From positions 124,001-188,000 of the forward strand of contig FR893375.1 in assembly GCA_000433315.1 (NCBI GenBank): a stretch of DNA of 64,000 nt, written 5' to 3'. This DNA is from Firmicutes bacterium CAG:345. Its GTDB lineage: Bacteria > Bacillota_I > Bacilli_A > RFN20 > CAG-288. The notes under the pieces were generated by a model. The model was not told the origin of the DNA. It made no database searches and was given only the letters and a program-made list of their open reading frames with translations. This document shows, piece after piece, positions 30,631 through 38,687 of the stretch (the first letter of the stretch is position 1; every line of letters starts with the position of its first letter). Position numbers and translations under genes: made by a program.

Positions 30631-30741
30631 TGCTAAAAAAGTAGCAATACCTGCGAGTGCTTCTACTTTGAAACTAGAACCACGAGAACTAATTTCAAAA
30701 AAGCCATCTAATTTGTCTTTAAAAGACTTTTTTTAGTTCAT
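30631..30741 (-). other. Expected 5' end of the purine permease with an in-frame TAA at codon 3
   Basis: On the minus strand GGGAGG-TTCGA-ATG starts a frame reading Met-Asn-stop (TAA, 30735-30733), then 34 open codons (KKSFKDKLDGFFEIS and on) that join the permease in frame. A single A-to-T change in a Lys AAA codon would produce this. Confidence 0.7.
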
Positions 30742-30759
30742 TCGAACCTCCCTTTTTGG

Positions 30760-30787
30760 AAAAATAAAAATTCCGTCAATGACGGAA
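30760..30787 (-). terminator. Riboswitch-controlled terminator before the purine permease
   Basis: On the minus strand TTCCGTC-ATT-GACGGAA forms a seven-base stem followed by TTTTTATTTT. Its left arm (CCGTCA) can instead pair with TGGCGG at the 3' side of the aptamer P1 stem, giving an antiterminator. Purine binding would therefore favour termination. Confidence 0.8.
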
Positions 30788-30815
30788 CCATTAAATTCAA
30801 AAATTCAAATGAACC

Positions 30816-30878
30816 GCCATAGTCACAAATTTACGGTTTGTGGTAGAAACTGCTCACCATATTAGAGCGATATATGAC
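30816..30878 (-). promoter_or_regulatory. Purine riboswitch aptamer, guanine/hypoxanthine class
   Basis: Minus strand: five-base P1 (GTCAT with ATGGC), P2 CGCTC/GAGC closing loop TAATATGG, the conserved junction GTTTCTACC, P3 ACAAA/TTTGT with loop CCGTAAA, and J3/1 GACTA. The C in GACTA is position 74, which selects guanine; adenine riboswitches have GATTA. It lies between a good promoter and the terminator hairpin. Confidence 0.93.
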
Positions 30879-30902
30879 CAAACTGATATTTTTACCAATT
30901 TC

Positions 30903-30932
30903 ATTGTAACAACGAATAAATAATGTGTTCAA
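30903..30932 (-). promoter_or_regulatory. Promoter of the purine permease mRNA
   Basis: Minus strand TTGAAC, an 18-base spacer and TACAAT; transcription would start about 20 bases before the aptamer. Confidence 0.55.
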
Positions 30933-30987
30933 GACATTTTAGTATTAAAGCGGTTACAAAAGTTATTCATCAATTTTATAAGTTACT

Positions 30988-31017
30988 TTTTTTACACATT
31001 TCAACAAGTGTAAAAAA
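30988..31017. repeat. Inverted repeat between the permease and hrcA promoters
   Basis: TTTTTTACAC and GTGTAAAAAA are perfect ten-base arms separated by ten bases. It sits between two divergent promoters and after no gene, so it looks more like an operator than a terminator. Protein unknown. Confidence 0.45.
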
Positions 31018-31030
31018 GAAACAAAAATAA

Positions 31031-31057
31031 TTAGCAAAGATTAGTTGAATTTGCTAA
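31031..31057. promoter_or_regulatory. CIRCE-like HrcA operator
   Basis: TTAGCAAAG, nine bases, ATTTGCTAA. The CIRCE consensus is TTAGCACTC-N9-GAGTGCTAA; the outer six bases of each arm and the exact N9 spacer are kept, and the inner CTC/GAG are replaced by AAG/ATT. It overlaps the -35 of the hrcA promoter. Confidence 0.78.
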
Positions 31058-31072
31058 TTTGCCGAGTATACT
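31045..31072 (+). promoter_or_regulatory. Promoter of the hrcA-grpE-dnaK-dnaJ operon
   Basis: TTGAAT, a 16-base spacer and TATACT. The -35 box lies within the right half of the CIRCE-like operator, so HrcA binding would block RNA polymerase. Confidence 0.65.
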
Positions 31073-31107
31073 ATTTATAGTCGAAAGAGATCGACCGAAA
31101 GAAGGTG

Positions 31108-32142
31108 ATGCCTATCAAACAAAATAGACACGATCAAATATTGAAATTGATTGTTGAAGATTTTATTGATACTGCAGAACCAGTTGGATCAATGAACCTT
31201 CTAGAGAAATACAATCTCGATTGTTCAAGCGCAACTATTAGAAATGATATGATGCAACTTGAAAAAGAAGGTTTAATTGAAAAGACCCACCATTCTTCTG
31301 GTAGAGTTCCTTCAGCTAAAGGTTATCGCTATTACCTTGAACATATAAAAAATAGTGAACAAAGTTACGAAGTAGATGAAGAGTTCAAAAAAGAATTCGC
31401 ACTAGTACTTCAAAAAAAGAGTCAAGCAGTTGAAGAAGTAATGGAAAAATCATGTCAGATACTTTCTGAAATGACAAATCTAGCAACTATAGTTGTTGGA
31501 CCCAAAGCTTCGCAAGACTTGCTCGCTTCGATCCAAGTAATTCCGCTTAACAGCAACACTGTCACAGCAATAATTGTTACTGATAAAGGATATGTTGAAA
31601 ACAAAACATTCTCTATCAATGATCAAACATATGTAAATGACATTGTTCAAGCTGTTAAATTGATTAACAAAAGATTAGTTGGAACTCCTATTGAAGAACT
31701 AGCTGATAAGCTTAATTCGATTCGTCCTCTAATTAGTGACTTGCTCGGTGAAAGGACAAATATCATAATGGAAGCCTTTATGGAAGCCTTTATGAAATTC
31801 GCTCGCAAGCGTCTTGAAACCTTTGGTACCAGCAAACTACTTGAACTTCCTGAATATGAAAAAGAGAAAAACAATTTACTAAACGTTGTTAAATTTCTCG
31901 ATAATCCTGAAAAGATCAATTCAGAAATTCAAAATCTAGATGATAGCATCGAAGTAAAAGATGATGAGAACATGGCAATAGTAACTAAGAATGTTGATAT
32001 CAATGGTCAAAATTCCGGAAAGATTGCTGTTGTTGGTCCTAAAAGAATGAATTACAAAAAAATTCTTGCTTCACTTGAATATGTTGCTAAAACTCTTAAA
32101 CAATACTACGAACAACAAGGAAAGGATGATGATGATGAGTAA
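31108..32142 (+). CDS. hrcA: Heat-shock repressor HrcA
   Basis: Winged-helix repressor of class I heat-shock genes, whose folding depends on GroEL in known cases. Seen: N-terminal HTH (RHDQILKLIVEDFIDTAEPVGS, SSATIRNDMMQLEKEGLIEKTHHSSGRVPS), then the GAF-like HrcA core (MTNLATIVVGPKASQDLLASIQVIPL) and a C-terminal IAVVGPKRMNYKKILASLEYV. 345 residues. The start is uncertain: ATG 31108 and GTG 31105 both sit inside the SD-like AGAAGGTGAT, leaving almost no spacing. A perfect 12-bp tandem duplication (31768-31791) repeats Met-Glu-Ala-Phe. Overlaps grpE. Confidence 0.93.
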   Translation: MPIKQNRHDQILKLIVEDFIDTAEPVGSMNLLEKYNLDCSSATIRNDMMQLEKEGLIEKTHHSSGRVPSAKGYRYYLEHIKNSEQSYEVDEEFKKEFALVLQKKSQAVEEVMEKSCQILSEMTNLATIVVGPKASQDLLASIQVIPLNSNTVTAIIVTDKGYVENKTFSINDQTYVNDIVQAVKLINKRLVGTPIEELADKLNSIRPLISDLLGERTNIIMEAFMEAFMKFARKRLETFGTSKLLELPEYEKEKNNLLNVVKFLDNPEKINSEIQNLDDSIEVKDDENMAIVTKNVDINGQNSGKIAVVGPKRMNYKKILASLEYVAKTLKQYYEQQGKDDDDE

Positions 32143-32779
32143 CGAAAAAGAAAAAGAAGAAGTAGAAGAAACTTCCGAAGAAGATACTGAAGAAAAAGTT
32201 TCTAAGAAAAAAGCTAAAAAGTATGAAGCTCGTATTGAAGAACTTGAACAAAAACTTCTTGAAACAGAAAGTTCATTAAACAAAGAACTCATCAATGCCA
32301 AGGCAGAAAGTACAGCTTGGAAAAACAAATATTATGAAGCCTATGCCGACTTAGATAATACCCGTAAAGTTCTAGAAAAAGATCACGCGGATATGATTAA
32401 GTATAGAGCAATGGGATTTATAGAAAAAATGCTTCCAATGCTCGACAATTTCGAAATGGCTTTTAAAACTATCTCTGATGATCCAAAAATCAAGAATTAT
32501 CAAACTGGTTTTAAAATGATTTATCGTCAATTAACCTCAGCTTTAACAGAAGAAGGAGTTGAAGTAATCGAGCCTAAAGTCGGAGATGAATTCGATCATA
32601 ACACAATGGCAGCAATGTCAACTGTTCCTGGAGAAGAAGATAATAAAGTATCTTCAATATATCTAAAAGGATATAAATTAAAAGATCGTTTAGTAAGACC
32701 AGCGATGGTTATAGTTACTAAAGTCGAAGAAAAAAAACAAGAAGACAGTCAAGAAACTGTTGAAAATAAAGGAGAATAA
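32126..32779 (+). CDS. grpE: GrpE nucleotide-exchange factor for DnaK
   Basis: Releases ADP from DnaK. Seen: an acidic, disordered N-terminus, a long coiled coil (about residues 30-80), then [38 protein letters not shown] and a C-terminal beta-wing ([40 protein letters not shown]). The start lies in a run of four ATG codons (32126-32137) after AAGGAAAGG; the exact one is not decidable, and any gives a normal protein. It overlaps the hrcA end by up to 17 bases in another frame. Confidence 0.94.
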   Translation: MMMMSNEKEKEEVEETSEEDTEEKVSKKKAKKYEARIEELEQKLLETESSLNKELINAKAESTAWKNKYYEAYADLDNTRKVLEKDHADMIKYRAMGFIEKMLPMLDNFEMAFKTISDDPKIKNYQTGFKMIYRQLTSALTEEGVEVIEPKVGDEFDHNTMAAMSTVPGEEDNKVSSIYLKGYKLKDRLVRPAMVIVTKVEEKKQEDSQETVENKGE

Positions 32780-32784
32780 TTATT

Positions 32785-34620
32785 ATGGCAAAAGAAGTAA
32801 TCTTAGGTATCGACTTAGGTACCACAAATTCAGTCGTATCTTATATGCAAGAGGATGGCGTTGTTAAAGTCATCCCTAATCCAGAAGGACACAATACCAC
32901 ACCTTCTGTAGTTGCTTTTAAAGCAAATGGCGAAGAAATAATCGGCGATGCTGCTAAAAGACAAATCGTTACAAATTCTGATACTGTAGCATCCATTAAA
33001 AGAAAAATGGGTACTGCTGAAAAAGTTCATATCAATTGCATTAACAAGGATTTCACGCCACAAGAAATTTCTGCAAAAGTTCTTTCTTATATGAAATCTT
33101 ATGCTGAAACTACTATTGGACATCCAGTTAAAAAAGCTGTTATTACATGCCCTGCATACTTCAATGATGCTCAACGTCAAGCTACAAAAGATGCTGGTAC
33201 AATCGCTGGTCTTGATGTAGTTCGTGTTATCAGTGAACCTACTGCTGCTGCTCTTGCTTATGGCATGGAAAACAAGAAAGAACAAAAAATTCTTGTCTAT
33301 GATTTAGGTGGTGGTACATTCGATGTCTCCATCCTTGATATCGGCGATGGTACATATGAAGTTATCTCTACATCTGGCGATGCTGCTTTAGGTGGTGATG
33401 ACTGGGATCACGCAATTCAAAATTGGTTGCTTTCCGAAATCAAGAAAGAAACCGGTGTCGATCTTTCAAACAATAAAATGGCTCTCCAACGTCTTAAAGA
33501 TGAAAGCGAAAAAGCTAAGATCACCTTATCTTCTTCATTCGAAGCTATCATCACATTGCCTTATATTTCTGCAAACGAAAATGGTCCTATCAACTTTGAA
33601 ACAACATTAAGCCGTGCTAAATTTGAAGATTTAACTCGTGACTTACTCCGCCGTACTGAAGATCCTGTAAGAAAAGCTCTTGATGATGCTAAACTTACAC
33701 CTAACGATATCAACGAAGTATTGCTCATCGGTGGTTCTACAAGAATGCCTGCTGTTGTTGAATTAGTTAAAAGATTACTTGGAAAAACCCCTAACTGCTC
33801 AGTTAACCCTGATGAAGCTGTTTCTATCGGTGCTGCCGTTCAAGGTGGTGTTATTAGAGGAGATGTCAAAGATGTCTTATTACTCGATGTTACACCTTTA
33901 ACACTTGGTATTGAAACAGAAGGTGGTGTCATGACTCCACTCATTTCAAGAAATACCACTATTCCTACAACAAAGAGTCAAGTCTTCTCAACAGCTGCAG
34001 ATAATCAACCTGCTGTTGATATTGTAGTCTTCCAAGGTGAACGTCCATTCACAAGAGATAATAAGATGCTCGGTTCCTTCCACCTTGATGGAATTCGTCC
34101 AGCACGTCGTGGTGTTCCACAAATTGAAGTAACATTTAACATCGATGTAAATGGTATTGTAAATGTTAAAGCAAAAGACCTCGATACTCAAAAAGAGCAA
34201 CAAATTACAATTTCTGGATCCAATGGTCTTTCTAAAGAAGATATCGATAGAATGGTCAAAGAAGCTGCTGAAAATAAGGAAGCTGATGACAAACGTAAGG
34301 AAGAAGTTGAAGTTCGTAATAGAGCTGAACAACTTATCCACTCAATCGATGCATCATTAGAAGATGGTGGAGACAAGGTTTCCGAAAATGTCAAACAAGA
34401 TGCAATTAAGATGAGAGATGAAGTAAAATCCTTACTTGAAAAGAACGATATTGAAGCTTTAAAGACAAAATTAAATGAACTTGAAAGACAAGCTGCTTAT
34501 GCTCAACAAGCTGCAGATCAAGCTAAATCTTCAAACTCTTCTAATACAAGCTCATCTTCTTCTAATAATGATGCAAAAGATGACAATGTTGTCGATGCTG
34601 ACTTCACTGAAAAGAAATAA
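32785..34620 (+). CDS. dnaK: Molecular chaperone DnaK (Hsp70)
   Basis: ATP-driven chaperone. Seen: phosphate-1 [10 protein letters not shown], connect motif [13 protein letters not shown], phosphate-2 [13 protein letters not shown], adenosine motif [11 protein letters not shown], linker [13 protein letters not shown], substrate-binding beta domain, helical lid and a Ser/Asn-rich tail ending in [13 protein letters not shown]. 611 residues. SD GGAG is nine bases before ATG. Codon use looks biased to the abundant-protein type (many GGT, CGT, ATC) compared with neighbours. Confidence 0.98.
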   Translation: MAKEVILGIDLGTTNSVVSYMQEDGVVKVIPNPEGHNTTPSVVAFKANGEEIIGDAAKRQIVTNSDTVASIKRKMGTAEKVHINCINKDFTPQEISAKVLSYMKSYAETTIGHPVKKAVITCPAYFNDAQRQATKDAGTIAGLDVVRVISEPTAAALAYGMENKKEQKILVYDLGGGTFDVSILDIGDGTYEVISTSGDAALGGDDWDHAIQNWLLSEIKKETGVDLSNNKMALQRLKDESEKAKITLSSSFEAIITLPYISANENGPINFETTLSRAKFEDLTRDLLRRTEDPVRKALDDAKLTPNDINEVLLIGGSTRMPAVVELVKRLLGKTPNCSVNPDEAVSIGAAVQGGVIRGDVKDVLLLDVTPLTLGIETEGGVMTPLISRNTTIPTTKSQVFSTAADNQPAVDIVVFQGERPFTRDNKMLGSFHLDGIRPARRGVPQIEVTFNIDVNGIVNVKAKDLDTQKEQQITISGSNGLSKEDIDRMVKEAAENKEADDKRKEEVEVRNRAEQLIHSIDASLEDGGDKVSENVKQDAIKMRDEVKSLLEKNDIEALKTKLNELERQAAYAQQAADQAKSSNSSNTSSSSSNNDAKDDNVVDADFTEKK

Positions 34621-34634
34621 AAAATATCTAAATC

Positions 34635-34658
34635 AAACCGAGGATTTCTCCTCGGTTT
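34635..34658 (+). other. Hairpin between dnaK and dnaJ without a U-tract
   Basis: AAACCGAGGA and TCCTCGGTTT make a perfect ten-base stem with a TTTC loop, followed by CTTGTG rather than a T run. It may attenuate or stabilise the mRNA, so that dnaK exceeds dnaJ. That role is inferred. Confidence 0.6.
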
Positions 34659-34686
34659 CTTGTGTTAATAGAAAGGAGGCGCCTAA

Positions 34687-35823
34687 ATGGCCAATAAAGA
34701 TTATTATGCAACACTAGGGGTCAATAAAGACGCCAGCGCTGATGAGATTAAAAAAGCTTATCGTACTCTCGCAAAAAAATATCACCCAGATTTGAATAAA
34801 GAACCTGGTGCCGAACAAAAATTTAAAGAAATTCAAGAAGCATACGATGTTTTATCCGATGATCAAAAAAGGAAAACGTACGATCAATTCGGATCAGCAG
34901 CTTTTGACGGATCAGCAGGTGGAGCAGGATTTAATGGTTTTAATGGATTCCAAGGCTCCTTCCAAGACTTTGATATGGATGATATCTTTTCTCAGATATT
35001 TGGTGGTGGGAGAAGAAGACAATCAAGAGCAGATGCTAATAGACCAGTAAGAGGTGAAGATCAACTCACAAGAGTTGTAATAAACTTTATGGATTCTATC
35101 AACGGATGCATCGTTACTATACCTGTAGAATATGATGAACGTTGTGATTATTGTGGTGGCACAGGTGCTAAAACACCTCAAGATATTGAAACTTGCCCTA
35201 CCTGTGGTGGTACAGGTCAAGTCAATAAAAGAGTACAGAGTTTCCTTGGCACAATAGAACAAAGAACTGTATGTCCAGATTGTCATGGTACAGGTAAACA
35301 TGTAAAGAATAAATGTCCTCACTGCAATGGTAATGGCTATACACATGTAAAAACCAAAATTGAAATCAATCTCCCTGCTGGTATTAGCAACGGACAACAA
35401 GTCCGTGTTCCTGGACGCGGTGGACGCGGTATCAATGGTGGCGAAAATGGCGATTTATATGTTGAAATTGCTGTTAATGAATCACAAGTATTCGAAAGAA
35501 AAGGAAATGATATCTACATATCTGTTCCTCTTTCTATAGCTGATGCCTCATTAGGATGTACAATTGATGTTCAAACTGTTTACGGAGAAGCTGAACTTAA
35601 AATACCTGCTGGTATTCAACAAGGAACGTTGCTTCGTATGCGTGGAAAAGGTGTAAAGAAAGGTGCAATCTTCGGAGATCAATATGTTAAAGTTGATATT
35701 AAGATTCCAAAGAATCTTTCCGAAGAGCAAAAAAACCTTCTAAGACAGTTCCAAGATATTGAAGAAAGAAAACCAGTTCATGAAAGCTGGTTTGATAAAA
35801 TTAAAAAACATTTTAACAAATAA
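34687..35823 (+). CDS. dnaJ: Co-chaperone DnaJ (Hsp40)
   Basis: Delivers substrate to DnaK and stimulates its ATPase. Seen: J domain ([31 protein letters not shown], with HPD), Gly/Phe-rich linker ([12 protein letters not shown]), four CxxCxGxG zinc repeats ([32 protein letters not shown]) and the C-terminal substrate domain. 378 residues. A strong AAAGGAGG SD lies before the ATG. Last gene of the heat-shock operon. Confidence 0.97.
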   Translation: MANKDYYATLGVNKDASADEIKKAYRTLAKKYHPDLNKEPGAEQKFKEIQEAYDVLSDDQKRKTYDQFGSAAFDGSAGGAGFNGFNGFQGSFQDFDMDDIFSQIFGGGRRRQSRADANRPVRGEDQLTRVVINFMDSINGCIVTIPVEYDERCDYCGGTGAKTPQDIETCPTCGGTGQVNKRVQSFLGTIEQRTVCPDCHGTGKHVKNKCPHCNGNGYTHVKTKIEINLPAGISNGQQVRVPGRGGRGINGGENGDLYVEIAVNESQVFERKGNDIYISVPLSIADASLGCTIDVQTVYGEAELKIPAGIQQGTLLRMRGKGVKKGAIFGDQYVKVDIKIPKNLSEEQKNLLRQFQDIEERKPVHESWFDKIKKHFNK

Positions 35824-35828
35824 AAATA

Positions 35829-35876
35829 AAGAATTGCTAAAAACTTAAACAAGTTTATCAGCAATCCTTTTTTAAT
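35829..35876. terminator. Bidirectional terminator between dnaJ and the DUF4097 gene
   Basis: An imperfect stem (GAATTGCTAAAAACTT with AAGTTTATCAGCAATC) is flanked by A on one side and TTTTTT on the other, serving the convergent genes ending at 35823 and 35872. Confidence 0.7.
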
Positions 35877-36669
35877 TTTTGTATTTAATATTAAAATCAC
35901 CATTAACTGTACTAAATGAAATATAAGGACATTTCTCGTTTTCACAAATAGTACAAGAATTATGCATTTTACCAGTTACCTTTTCATAATTATAAGAAAA
36001 AGAGACACCATAAGGCATAACAAAATCCAAATCACCATTAACTGTTTCAATATAATATAAATTTTGTTCATTCATTTTACTAAAAGAACTCGCATCGATA
36101 ACCACATTTCCAGAAAAAACCGATATATCCATATTTTTTGAATAACTAAATTCTGATATTTCAACATAAGAACTTCCTGAATTTATAAATAAATCATTCT
36201 TATATTCTTTTAAATTACAATATACTTCTCCGTTTAGAGTTTCCAAATTATATTTTCCATTGAACCAGTTTGGAATATATATATCCACGAAACTATCATT
36301 ATCAATTAAAAAATCTAAACTCAGCCAATCGATTGCGCGATTTTTTTCGACTATATAAAATGGTTTTTCAATAGAAGGAAAGAAAATTCTTTTTTCATCT
36401 ATCGCATAAGTATAATTGATAATTAAATTTTCATCTTCTGATTCAAACAAACGAATATTTCCTGATTTTATCGATATTTCAATATCTTCTAAAACAACTT
36501 TATTATTCTTTAAATTTTCTTCATTTATAACAAATTGCTTTGTCTTTTTTTCAGCTTTAGTAAATCTACGAAAAACACCACCTTGAGCCATTCCTACTCC
36601 CAAGGTTATACTTCCGCCTATTACAGCTACTAATCCAACAATACAAAAGATTTTACTAACTCTATTCAT
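35872..36669 (-). CDS. DUF4097-family beta-strand repeat protein with an N-terminal anchor
   Basis: Seen: an N-terminal hydrophobic helix (residues 6-30) and then repeated beta strands of the DUF4097 type: IEISIKSGNIRLFES, YNLETLNGEVYCNL, MDISVFSGNVVIDASS, YYIETVNGDLDFVM and ISFSTVNGDFNIKY. The repeated T/S-x-NG-D/E pattern marks each turn. Three Cys near the C-terminus (CTICENEKC) may hold a loop. Known: DUF4097 proteins often accompany HAAS-domain proteins; their biochemical role is not settled. It overlaps the upstream HAAS gene by four bases. Confidence 0.72.
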   Translation of the reverse strand: MNRVSKIFCIVGLVAVIGGSITLGVGMAQGGVFRRFTKAEKKTKQFVINEENLKNNKVVLEDIEISIKSGNIRLFESEDENLIINYTYAIDEKRIFFPSIEKPFYIVEKNRAIDWLSLDFLIDNDSFVDIYIPNWFNGKYNLETLNGEVYCNLKEYKNDLFINSGSSYVEISEFSYSKNMDISVFSGNVVIDASSFSKMNEQNLYYIETVNGDLDFVMPYGVSFSYNYEKVTGKMHNSCTICENEKCPYISFSTVNGDFNIKYKN

Positions 36670-37529
36670 TGATTAATAGCTCCTTTTTTTCCAAGCATAA
36701 TATATCTTTTTACAAAAAATCTTGAATGAATACTTTTTATACTTCCCAAAAGTATTCCTAAAGATATGCCAAAAGATAAAAATATAGCCCCAAAAATCAA
36801 GAGAATATATCCTACATCCACAAGCAATTGTCCACCTTTAGCAGGACTATTGAGAAAATAATAAATACTAGAAAAAATGGTCATGATCAATGCTCCAGCA
36901 GAAGCTAATGTCAAAGCTACACCAATCAAAACAAAAAAAGACATCATTAAAGCAAACATAAAATTAGTTAAAAAAGAATGTCTTTCAGCTCTAGTATAAT
37001 ATTTCATATTCAAATCCATTTGATCATAATCTTTTAATAATGGATTAGCTATTGCTTTTTCTTCATTTAATAAACGCGCTTTACGAAATTTTAATATTTT
37101 TTGATTGCGCTCATCTTTAACAATCAATCTTTTTTCTTGGATATTTTTTTCAAAATTTAAGCATTCAATTTCACTTAAAGCCGCTTTTCTTTTTTTTGTT
37201 TGCATAGAAAAAGAATCAAAAAAAACTCCTATATTATTTCCTATATTATTAAAAAATAAAAGAGATTTCTTTTCATCTTCATCAAAAGCTTTTTTTAAAA
37301 GTTCATTCTCTTCATTCTTTTTAATTTCATCTTCCATTTCTAAATAAAATGCTACAACAAATGCTGCTTTGTCTATCGGATCTGAAAAAATATTTTCTAC
37401 ATTATCTAAATCTTTAGGATTTAATTTATTATATTGCTCATCAAAATACGCTAAAGTTTCTTTTTCTTCTTTTATAGGTAATAAATAAAGATATTTTTTA
37501 AATGTATTTTTCCATTCAATATAATTCAT
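36666..37529 (-). CDS. HAAS-domain (DUF1700-like) membrane protein
   Basis: Seen: the N-terminal NYIEWKNTFKKYLYLLPIKEEKETLAYFDEQY fits the HAAS signature, in which a small helical domain of this kind precedes membrane helices. A charged middle (residues 90-200) and two to three membrane helices follow (FMFALMMSFFVLIGVALTLA, VGYILLIFGAIFLSFGISLGILLG). Such proteins are usually encoded next to a PadR-type regulator; none is found here. The ATG at 37529 is chosen because it begins the domain; a longer frame to 37568 would overrun the promoter. No SD is present. Confidence 0.65.
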   Translation of the reverse strand: MNYIEWKNTFKKYLYLLPIKEEKETLAYFDEQYNKLNPKDLDNVENIFSDPIDKAAFVVAFYLEMEDEIKKNEENELLKKAFDEDEKKSLLFFNNIGNNIGVFFDSFSMQTKKRKAALSEIECLNFEKNIQEKRLIVKDERNQKILKFRKARLLNEEKAIANPLLKDYDQMDLNMKYYTRAERHSFLTNFMFALMMSFFVLIGVALTLASAGALIMTIFSSIYYFLNSPAKGGQLLVDVGYILLIFGAIFLSFGISLGILLGSIKSIHSRFFVKRYIMLGKKGAINQ

Positions 37530-37539
37530 AAGTAAATAT

Positions 37540-37568
37540 ATTATAATGCACTTATAAAAAATGAACAA
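37540..37568 (-). promoter_or_regulatory. Promoter of the HAAS-DUF4097 operon, near-leaderless
   Basis: Minus strand TTGTTC, 17-base spacer and TATAAT, ending ten bases before the ATG at 37529. The predicted leader is only about three or four bases and has no SD. Confidence 0.6.
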
Positions 37569-37692
37569 CTACTCAAAAATAGTTTAAACAATTTATAAAT
37601 AAAAAATTAAATTGTTTCATTATATTTTTATATATTTATTAATTAATTTCATATAATATTAATATATTATTGTTGACAAAATCAAAATTAAA

Positions 37693-37824
37693 TTATATAG
37701 TATTCTTGCTTCAGGGTTGGGTGAAATTCCCACTCGGCGGTAAACCCCGCGACTCATTGAATAATGACTGATAAGGTGAAATTCCTTAGGCGACAGTAAA
37801 GGCTGGTATAAAGAGGCTATATAA
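37693..37824 (+). promoter_or_regulatory. FMN riboswitch (RFN element) upstream of ribU
   Basis: Seen in order: P1 left arm TTATATAG, TTCAGGGTTGGGTGAAATTC, CCCACTCGGCGGTAAACCC, GCGACTCATTGAATAATG, GATAAGGTGAAATTCCTTAG, GCGACAGTAAAG and P1 right arm CTATATAA. The core GGGTGAAATTCCC and GGTGAAATTCC stems are clear. The last part reads GGCGACAGT where the consensus is GCCGACAGT. The remaining 37569-37692 is AT-rich, with TTGACA at 37674-37679, a plausible -35 element. Confidence 0.95.
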
Positions 37825-37835
37825 ATTATAACTTT

Positions 37836-37875
37836 AAATTCTCCTGAAGTTTTGTCAATGGAAGGAGATTTTTTT
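37836..37875 (+). promoter_or_regulatory. SD-sequestering/terminator hairpin of the ribU riboswitch
   Basis: TCTCCT (37840-37845) can pair with AGGAGA (37863-37868), which is the ribU SD. The stem is followed by seven T, so it could block translation, end transcription, or both when FMN is bound. Confidence 0.65.
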
Positions 37876-38622
37876 ATGGCAAAACTTGCAAAATCTACAA
37901 CATTCAATCGTCGAAAACTAATTTTCAACATTTCCACAACAGCTATTCTTTCTGCTCTTGGTGCTGTTTTAATGATAATTGGTCATTATCTACCATATCC
38001 TATCGCACCATTTTTAAAATTAGAGCCTTCTGATACTGTTGTAATTGTCGCTTATGCAATATGCGGTTTTCCTTCAGCTTTTTGTACGGCAATAATTAAA
38101 ACCTTATTAGACTTTTTAATCAATGGCCCTACTGGTGCTTATGCAATTGGACAAATTATTGCTTTGACTACATCGATGTGCTATGTCTTAGGAATTTACC
38201 TTTGCTCCAGTGTTTTCAAATTTTTCAAAAAAGGTCTTCCATATAGAATTTTATCCTATGTTATTACAATCGCTATTGTCAGTACAGTAATGACATTATT
38301 AAATTATCTTATTTTTACTCCAATATTCTTAACAGGTAGATTTACAACATTCTTAGATCCTCAATTTCAAGGAATTTTTGAAAATGGTGCTATTCCATTT
38401 AAAGGACCATTTATCGTTGTTATAATTTGCTTATATTTACCTTTTAACTTGCTCAAAGGTTTAATTGTATGTGCCTTTTATGAATTAGTATTTAACAGAT
38501 TAATATTCAAATATTTTAAACAGAGTAATTTTTACGAAAAAATTCAAAAACCAGTTGTTGTCAATGATGATACACAAAATGACACTGACAATCAAAACAA
38601 TAATACAAATTTAGAAAATTAA
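37876..38622 (+). CDS. ribU: Riboflavin ECF transporter S component RibU
   Basis: Membrane subunit that binds riboflavin for the shared ECF module. Seen: about six helices, a start region RRKLIFNISTTAILSALGAVLMII, the loop HYLPYPIAPFLKLEPSDTVVIVAYAICGFPSAFCTAIIKTLLDFL close to the RibU pattern, and a soluble Asp/Asn-rich tail. The ATG at 37876 has AAGGAGA seven bases upstream; a TTG at 37852 would start inside the regulatory hairpin. The FMN riboswitch directly upstream makes the substrate assignment strong. Confidence 0.93.
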   Translation: MAKLAKSTTFNRRKLIFNISTTAILSALGAVLMIIGHYLPYPIAPFLKLEPSDTVVIVAYAICGFPSAFCTAIIKTLLDFLINGPTGAYAIGQIIALTTSMCYVLGIYLCSSVFKFFKKGLPYRILSYVITIAIVSTVMTLLNYLIFTPIFLTGRFTTFLDPQFQGIFENGAIPFKGPFIVVIICLYLPFNLLKGLIVCAFYELVFNRLIFKYFKQSNFYEKIQKPVVVNDDTQNDTDNQNNNTNLEN

Positions 38623-38648
38623 TATTCCCATAAAAGTATTTCCCACAA

Positions 38649-38687
38649 AAAAAGTTAAGAATCTCACTAAGAGAAACTTAACTTTTT
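38649..38687. terminator. Bidirectional terminator between ribU and the GGDEF-EAL gene
   Basis: AAAAAGTTAAG and CTTAACTTTTT are perfect 11-base arms around a smaller TCTC/GAGA hairpin. Both ends are A- or T-rich and the two genes converge here. Confidence 0.82.

Noticed and set aside
32066..32125. N-terminal extension of GrpE
   Set aside because: The frame is open by chance inside hrcA; SD and acidic N-terminus place the start at the ATG run from 32126.
32830..33285. 151-residue antisense ORF in dnaK
   Set aside because: Shadow of dnaK codons; no SD, no family features.
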